A stretch of DNA of 64,000 nt from Meira nashicola. Its lineage: Eukaryota > Basidiomycota > Exobasidiomycetes > Exobasidiales > Brachybasidiaceae. How positions within the stretch are numbered: the first letter of the stretch is position 1; the number at the start of each line of letters is the position of its first letter. The DNA is taken from assembly GCA_001600355.1 (NCBI GenBank), contig BCJU01000004.1, positions 1,798,001-1,862,000 of the forward strand. Reading direction: 5' to 3'. The notes beneath the pieces are model-generated. The model was given only the letters and a program-made list of their open reading frames with translations. It was not told where the DNA came from and did not search any database. The translations under genes were made by a program, and so were the position numbers. This document shows positions 59,716-64,000 of the stretch, piece after piece.

Positions 59716-61590
59716 TTAAAATTGCATTGAATTATCCAAAAGAGCTTTATCGCTCGTTTTAGCTTTACTTCCCGCTCCAGCTGCCCATGCTCTTCCTGCT
59801 TTTCCGGAAGCTGCTTTCTTTCCATGATGTTTTGCATCTTGTCTTGCTCTTCTTTGCTTTTCGGCTGCAATACGAATTTCCATAGGATCTCTTTGATCTT
59901 CATCTTCACCTTTTAATTTTCTAGCAACCAATGGCATACCACCTCCACCACCTCTTCTTCTACGTGATTGGCGAGCTAAACCTCTTCCTGTTGGTTCTAC
60001 CATAGAAGGTGGTAATAATGTTCCATCTTGTAGACGAGAATTGATGTCTTCATCTGAAGCTTCTTTTCCCTCTTCCTCCTTCTCTTCTTCTTCTTCTTCA
60101 TCATCATCCTCCTCTTCTTTACCAGATTCTTCCTCCTCCTCCTCATCCTCCTCTGCTTGATCTCGTAGACGAAGTGCAGTCATGTATTGATCAAGTGGAG
60201 TTTCTTCTTTATCTAAACTGCCAAGACCACTTGCTTTTGCTTCTACGTCAAGTTCCAAGCCCATCGGTTTCTCATCTTCTGGCAGTTCTTCAACATTCGT
60301 ACCTTGATCTGCCCTTCTGGCACGTCTACGTGCTCTGATTTCACGTTCTTTCTGACGATCTCCAGGAACGATATCTCTAAATTTAGGTACCCTTTCACTT
60401 TGAAATCGAAATCGTTTTTTGAAAAATGATTTTACTCCTTCTACATCTCTGTCAAAGTAGTATTCTGCATTTGGATGTTCAACACTGATCATTTGTGGAA
60501 AATCGATTAAAATTGGTTCGATTGATGATCCATCTTTTAGTGTAACTCGTAAAGCTTCATTTGTGCCTTCTTGATCAAATTCTTCAGTTTCTCGTTCGCT
60601 TTCCGAACTTTCATTTGAGTCAATCTCCTCCTCTTCTTCATTCGCTTCTTTTACCATATCTTGTTCAACAGCAGAAGGATCAAAGTATATACGATCAAAG
60701 CCGTTACACTTCTCAATTCGTTCTCCAGGTTTGAGCTTGTATTCTTCATCTCCTTCTGATGTTCCTGTCATGTTGGCTTTAGCCCTTGACCAAATACTGT
60801 TCTCATCTTCTTCCAATTCATCTTCTTCATCTTCTTCTCCTTGCTCTTTTGCTTCACGTACCATAATATTAAATTCATTAAAATCACAATGAATTAAACC
60901 TGCTCTTGCTAAACGAACGATGATTGCCATTAAACTTGCAAAAAGAGATTCAACTTGTTCTATTGGTAATTCAACAATTTGACGTAAAGGATAACCATTA
61001 ATACGTGACATTAAAATTGCATGTCTTGATTGATAAATTGGTTGAGGAACTGGAAATCCATTTTTATAAAGAATTTGCATGAATTGCCATTCTTTTTTTG
61101 CTGCTAAACGACTTAAATACATCCAATTTGGTGCAGATTTACGATTACCAAGATAATCACGTTTTTCTTTAATCTTTCTGAATGAAATCCTTCCTAATCT
61201 ATGTACTTTTAAAACTGAAGGTATTGGTAAATCTTCTGTTGTAGGTCCAGGTCTATGTGCCAAATAAATATCACTTTCTTTTCCTACTCCAACACGAGTA
61301 CCAACACCTAAAAGAGCATCTTTTTCTCTCATCGCACGAATCGCTAACCAATCATATCCTCCATACGTTAATCTCCAACCATCATATTTGATATTACGTT
61401 CACGTGCAATCAATCCTCTCCTTGAAAGTTCAGACATAATCTTATTCAATCCTGCATGATGTAAACCACTGGTTGAAGCGATCAAAGTTGAAGGAACGAC
61501 TTCATGTGATAATGATCCTGTTTCAGCTGCTTTTAAAACTTTAAATTCTTCGCTACTCAAATATCGTAAATCTGTAGCATCCAATCGCAT
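59716..61590 (-). CDS. RIO2: Atypical protein kinase/ATPase Rio2
   Basis: 624 residues. An N-terminal winged helix (1-95, MRLDATDLRYLSSEEFKVLK) identifies RIO2. The RIO kinase domain shows GVGKESDIYLA (101-111), Lys128 in VLKVHRLG, catalytic Asp236 and Asn241 in HCDFNEFN, and the metal-binding Asp in LIDFPQM. An acidic insert of about 110 residues separates these last two motifs. The C-terminus is Glu/Asp-rich, then Arg/Lys/Gly-rich. By family it is a cytosolic ATPase needed for late 40S pre-ribosome maturation. The start is the ATG beginning the conserved N-terminus. The acidic insert is longer than in yeast Rio2 (425 aa) and explains most of the extra length. Confidence 0.95.
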   Translation of the reverse strand: MRLDATDLRYLSSEEFKVLKAAETGSLSHEVVPSTLIASTSGLHHAGLNKIMSELSRRGLIARERNIKYDGWRLTYGGYDWLAIRAMREKDALLGVGTRVGVGKESDIYLAHRPGPTTEDLPIPSVLKVHRLGRISFRKIKEKRDYLGNRKSAPNWMYLSRLAAKKEWQFMQILYKNGFPVPQPIYQSRHAILMSRINGYPLRQIVELPIEQVESLFASLMAIIVRLARAGLIHCDFNEFNIMVREAKEQGEEDEEDELEEDENSIWSRAKANMTGTSEGDEEYKLKPGERIEKCNGFDRIYFDPSAVEQDMVKEANEEEEEIDSNESSESERETEEFDQEGTNEALRVTLKDGSSIEPILIDFPQMISVEHPNAEYYFDRDVEGVKSFFKKRFRFQSERVPKFRDIVPGDRQKEREIRARRRARRADQGTNVEELPEDEKPMGLELDVEAKASGLGSLDKEETPLDQYMTALRLRDQAEEDEEEEEESGKEEEDDDEEEEEEKEEEGKEASDEDINSRLQDGTLLPPSMVEPTGRGLARQSRRRRGGGGGMPLVARKLKGEDEDQRDPMEIRIAAEKQRRARQDAKHHGKKAASGKAGRAWAAGAGSKAKTSDKALLDNSMQF

Positions 61591-61812
61591 TTTGACGATA
61601 TTTTCGAGATTCGATGATGTGGTTCAAGACCAATTAATAAAAAAAAGCTTCTCAAAAAATTTGGCAAAAAAATAAAAAAATTAAAGCAGGGGTACGCGTA
61701 CCCGAAAGCCGTTCAAAGTCTTCAAGTGCGTTTCTTAAATCCGCGTGATGTTCAAACAATTGGTTAAATTGAGGTATAAATAGTATACAATAAACATACA
61801 AATACATCAAAT

Positions 61813-63264
61813 TCAAAGACGAAAGAAAGCATCAATGACGGAAACCAAAGCAGCATGAATATCAATATACGATGGTCTATGTGCGATAAAATGATGAAAA
61901 TTGTCTGGCATTTCATCAATGAAATCTTGTGCATCTTCATCTTCGATATATTGATCTGGTATACTTGGTTTGATGGTGATAAGAGAGTTAGCATGTCCGT
62001 ATTGGTTGAATTGTATTCGAAAGATAATGTCCAATTTAGCACCGATCGAATTTTCTAAACTTAGCGTTTCCATTTTTCTTGGGTCGAGTAAATTTGATAA
62101 AGGTGGAAGATCACGCAAGATATCTCGAATTTTTCTCTTTCGGCTTATACTAGAAGGAGTCTGTTCAAGATCGATCCCATATCTTTGCAGCTCTTGCACT
62201 TTTCGCTCAACCAAACCAGGATACAAATTGGAAAGCATACCAAAAAGGCGAAAACGTGCAACTGCGATTGGAATCATAGTTTGAATTGCGAGTAATACGG
62301 CAGGTAAATTGACATCTTCGACAAAGAGGTTTATCTTTTCTGAACCGATGGCAAAATAAACTGCATCATCTACTTCAATGTCCAGCGTTATTATTTGTGG
62401 TAATTGATTCTCTTGTGATTCTTCTACATCTAAATCCAATACGATCGATCCAAGATCTCCGAGTAGAGTACCACGAATAGTGATATGTCTTACCGAACGT
62501 TTTTGATTTGATTTTCGCTCTTTAGGATCACTACTTTCTACACTTTCCAATTTGATACCAGTAAATGTAGATAGTGCCTTTGCCAATTCTTCCCCTCTCT
62601 TTAATCTGTCGCGTAAAGTTTCCTCTACTAAACGATTAAGAGAATCTTCTGTATTTGCATCTGCTAACTTTTTCACTTCTTCATCAATTTGTAACCCTGA
62701 TCCTGATCCTTCAGCTCCAGCCGAACGGGCAGGAGGCAGAATTGTTGGTGGTGCTTCCTTTGGCAAAAGGGGAATCAAATTTCGTAGCGTATTAGCTTGT
62801 GTATCATGAGTGAGAAGCGCACTTAAAGCTCCATCATCCATTTCACGTAACATAGCTTCGAGAGATTCAAGATCTTCTTCATTTTCTGGTATATTTGTTG
62901 CTGATATGCCCGTTATAAGACCAGTGTTATTTTGTATGGTTGTAGTCTTAGTATCTATCCCTTTACGAAGTGAGGCAGCTTTGCCTTCAGCTCGCTTTAA
63001 AAGCGCAGTCTCTCGTTCAATCTCTTGTAACAAACGTTCACGTTCTTGCTTTTGTTGTTCTAGAATAATGGCTGGATCGATCATCGTTACACTCCCATCA
63101 TCCTGAAATTGTCCACTTTCATCAACCTCCTCTTCTTCTCCTTCATCTTGCTCTATCGAACTTAATCTTCTCTTTGATGGAGATGCACTATAATGCGGAG
63201 AATTGAGAATGAAATCCCTTCTTGTGACCTCATTTGGAAGAGAAGATGGTCCCGCCTCTGCCAT
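61813..63264 (-). CDS. Probable kinetochore CENP-P-like protein
   Basis: 483 residues. Residues 1-70 are acidic and Ser-rich. A coiled coil spans about 70-105 (QQKQERERLLQEIERETALL). After a linker, about 235-483 look like tandem RWD-type folds. By memory of the family, landmarks match CENP-P: a TFTGIKLESV start to the folded part, YPGLVERK in the middle, FRIQFNQYG, and a final helical segment YIDIHAALVSVIDAFF. CENP-P (Ctf19 in yeast) belongs to the CENP-O/COMA group of the inner kinetochore. Identity between distant members is very low, so this is a pattern-based inference, and Mcm21/CENP-O is the main alternative. The gene is intact and lies between RIO2 and the Nudix-like fragment on the same strand. 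Confidence 0.45.
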   Translation of the reverse strand: MAEAGPSSLPNEVTRRDFILNSPHYSASPSKRRLSSIEQDEGEEEEVDESGQFQDDGSVTMIDPAIILEQQKQERERLLQEIERETALLKRAEGKAASLRKGIDTKTTTIQNNTGLITGISATNIPENEEDLESLEAMLREMDDGALSALLTHDTQANTLRNLIPLLPKEAPPTILPPARSAGAEGSGSGLQIDEEVKKLADANTEDSLNRLVEETLRDRLKRGEELAKALSTFTGIKLESVESSDPKERKSNQKRSVRHITIRGTLLGDLGSIVLDLDVEESQENQLPQIITLDIEVDDAVYFAIGSEKINLFVEDVNLPAVLLAIQTMIPIAVARFRLFGMLSNLYPGLVERKVQELQRYGIDLEQTPSSISRKRKIRDILRDLPPLSNLLDPRKMETLSLENSIGAKLDIIFRIQFNQYGHANSLITIKPSIPDQYIEDEDAQDFIDEMPDNFHHFIAHRPSYIDIHAALVSVIDAFFRL

Positions 63265-63442
63265 CGCTACTACCTTTTCCTATATTCCATTCTAGGTATG
63301 GAAGAATGAGGAAAAAGTGTTGTTCTTCAGTTACGCGTACTTTTCTTTCAGAACACGCGCGTGGCTTGAAAACAAAGATAAAACGTAGACTAAACTTTAT
63401 GAAAATCAATGATATCATTACTTAGAAGAACATGATCAAAAA

Positions 63443-64000
63443 CTATTGAGGTAACAATTCATCTAATCCGAAACCAGATTGTCCACGTCTACTTCTACGA
63501 ATTCTACGACCTGTTAACCAAAATGCGACTGAAAATGTGGATAAGAAGCCTAAAGCTCTTAGTAAGATTGCAACTACTAAAGCTCTTCGAACGGCAGAAT
63601 AAAATGCTCCTAATGCCATTCCACTCCAATTAAACGTTTGTTCTAGTCCTGTTCCAATATTACGTTCCCATGATCTTACAATCGTTCTATACCTCCATCC
63701 AAATACCCAAATCCAAAAGTTTACATCAGGATAGCTAAAGCGTGGAAAGACGCTCGTCATTGAAGGTGCCATTGCAGTAGCTGCCGGAGGAGGGCTTAGG
63801 TGTAATTCATCCCGTAATCTGGCAACGATATTATAAGCTGTTGGCATTGGCTCACGTAATAAATGCGAAAAGCTTGGTAGAGATTCTTGTGCTTTTACGG
63901 CTGAAGGTTTAGCGCCCGGTATTGATGACATTTGTGCTAAAAGGTCCAAAGTCATTCCTAAAGTCAATCCCCATAGCTTGAGCTCAGGCCTTTCGCCTTG
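63443..64000 (-). CDS. Nudix-like protein, C-terminal part (5' cut by window edge)
   Basis: The frame is open to the window edge, so the start lies outside; 185 residues are visible. The first visible residues, PELKLWGLTLGMTLDLLAQM, resemble the end of a Nudix domain of the CoA-pyrophosphatase (Pcd1/NUDT7-8) kind, where a Trp-Gly-Leu-Thr turn precedes the final helix. The Nudix box itself is not visible. After a Pro/Ala-rich linker, about 80 residues are hydrophobic and basic (WIWVFGWRYRTIV, then LLRALGFLSTFSVAFWL), probably a membrane anchor, ending in an Arg-rich tail. A membrane-anchored Nudix enzyme would be unusual. Confidence in the family is limited. Confidence 0.4.
   Translation of the reverse strand, partial: QGERPELKLWGLTLGMTLDLLAQMSSIPGAKPSAVKAQESLPSFSHLLREPMPTAYNIVARLRDELHLSPPPAATAMAPSMTSVFPRFSYPDVNFWIWVFGWRYRTIVRSWERNIGTGLEQTFNWSGMALGAFYSAVRRALVVAILLRALGFLSTFSVAFWLTGRRIRRSRRGQSGFGLDELLPQ

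Overview
The window is nuclear DNA of a fungus. It carries about 27 protein genes (two cut by the window edges), one tRNA gene, one U6 snRNA gene and one pseudogene. Fungal hallmarks are a Zn2Cys6 regulator, a metacaspase, a Git3/Gpr1-type receptor, a CE4 deacetylase, an Atm1 exporter and an NDR kinase. Most genes are a single exon. Where I could model introns they are short (51-76 nt) with GTRAGT-like donors, and the DNA is AT-rich. I infer a yeast-like basidiomycete, possibly Ustilaginomycotina. The fungal assignment is firm; the finer placement is a guess.

Layout. 1-11.6 kb: end of a ferric reductase-like gene, DSK2, a metacaspase, a secreted CE4 polysaccharide deacetylase, a LisH/CTLH WD40 protein and a two-finger C2H2 regulator. 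11.6-16.2 kb: a long non-coding stretch, an intron-containing tRNA-Gly(GCC), then three tandem copies of a small secreted four-cysteine protein, the middle one broken by a stop codon. 16.2-19.3 kb: a repeat-rich accessory stretch with two ambiguous bases, an 18-nt and a 27/28-nt minisatellite, repeated GTRAGTAC motifs and a block of competing hairpins. 19.3-34 kb: F-box protein, GST, ATM1, tannase-family esterase, RNA cytidine acetyltransferase (KRE33), lipoyl synthase and CCT6. 34-45 kb: two regulatory genes (a GPCR and a Zn2Cys6 factor) with upstream regions of about 3 and 2 kb. 45-52.8 kb: a compact block of MLH3, PRE10, SEC17, AIM41, YTM1 and a PTRHD1-like gene, with YTM1 and the PTRHD1-like gene ending one base apart. 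52.8-64 kb: a mucin-like membrane protein, U6 snRNA, an NDR-family kinase, RIO2, a CENP-P-like protein and a Nudix-like fragment.

The genes do not form one pathway or a metabolic cluster. Core genes cover ribosome biogenesis (KRE33, YTM1, RIO2), proteostasis (DSK2, CCT6, PRE10), mitochondrial cofactors (ATM1, LIP5) and vesicle fusion (SEC17). Secreted-protein genes (CE4, tannase, the four-Cys family) each have a TATA-like box about 65-120 bp upstream of the ATG.

The strongest observations are: an MLH3 with an intact endonuclease motif but a gutted ATPase domain; a CCT6 lacking two catalytic aspartates; the four-Cys family with a nonsense-broken middle copy and a shared CGG-N3-CCG site; and the repeat and hairpin region at 16.6-18.95 kb. 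No CRISPR array, transposase or rRNA was seen.
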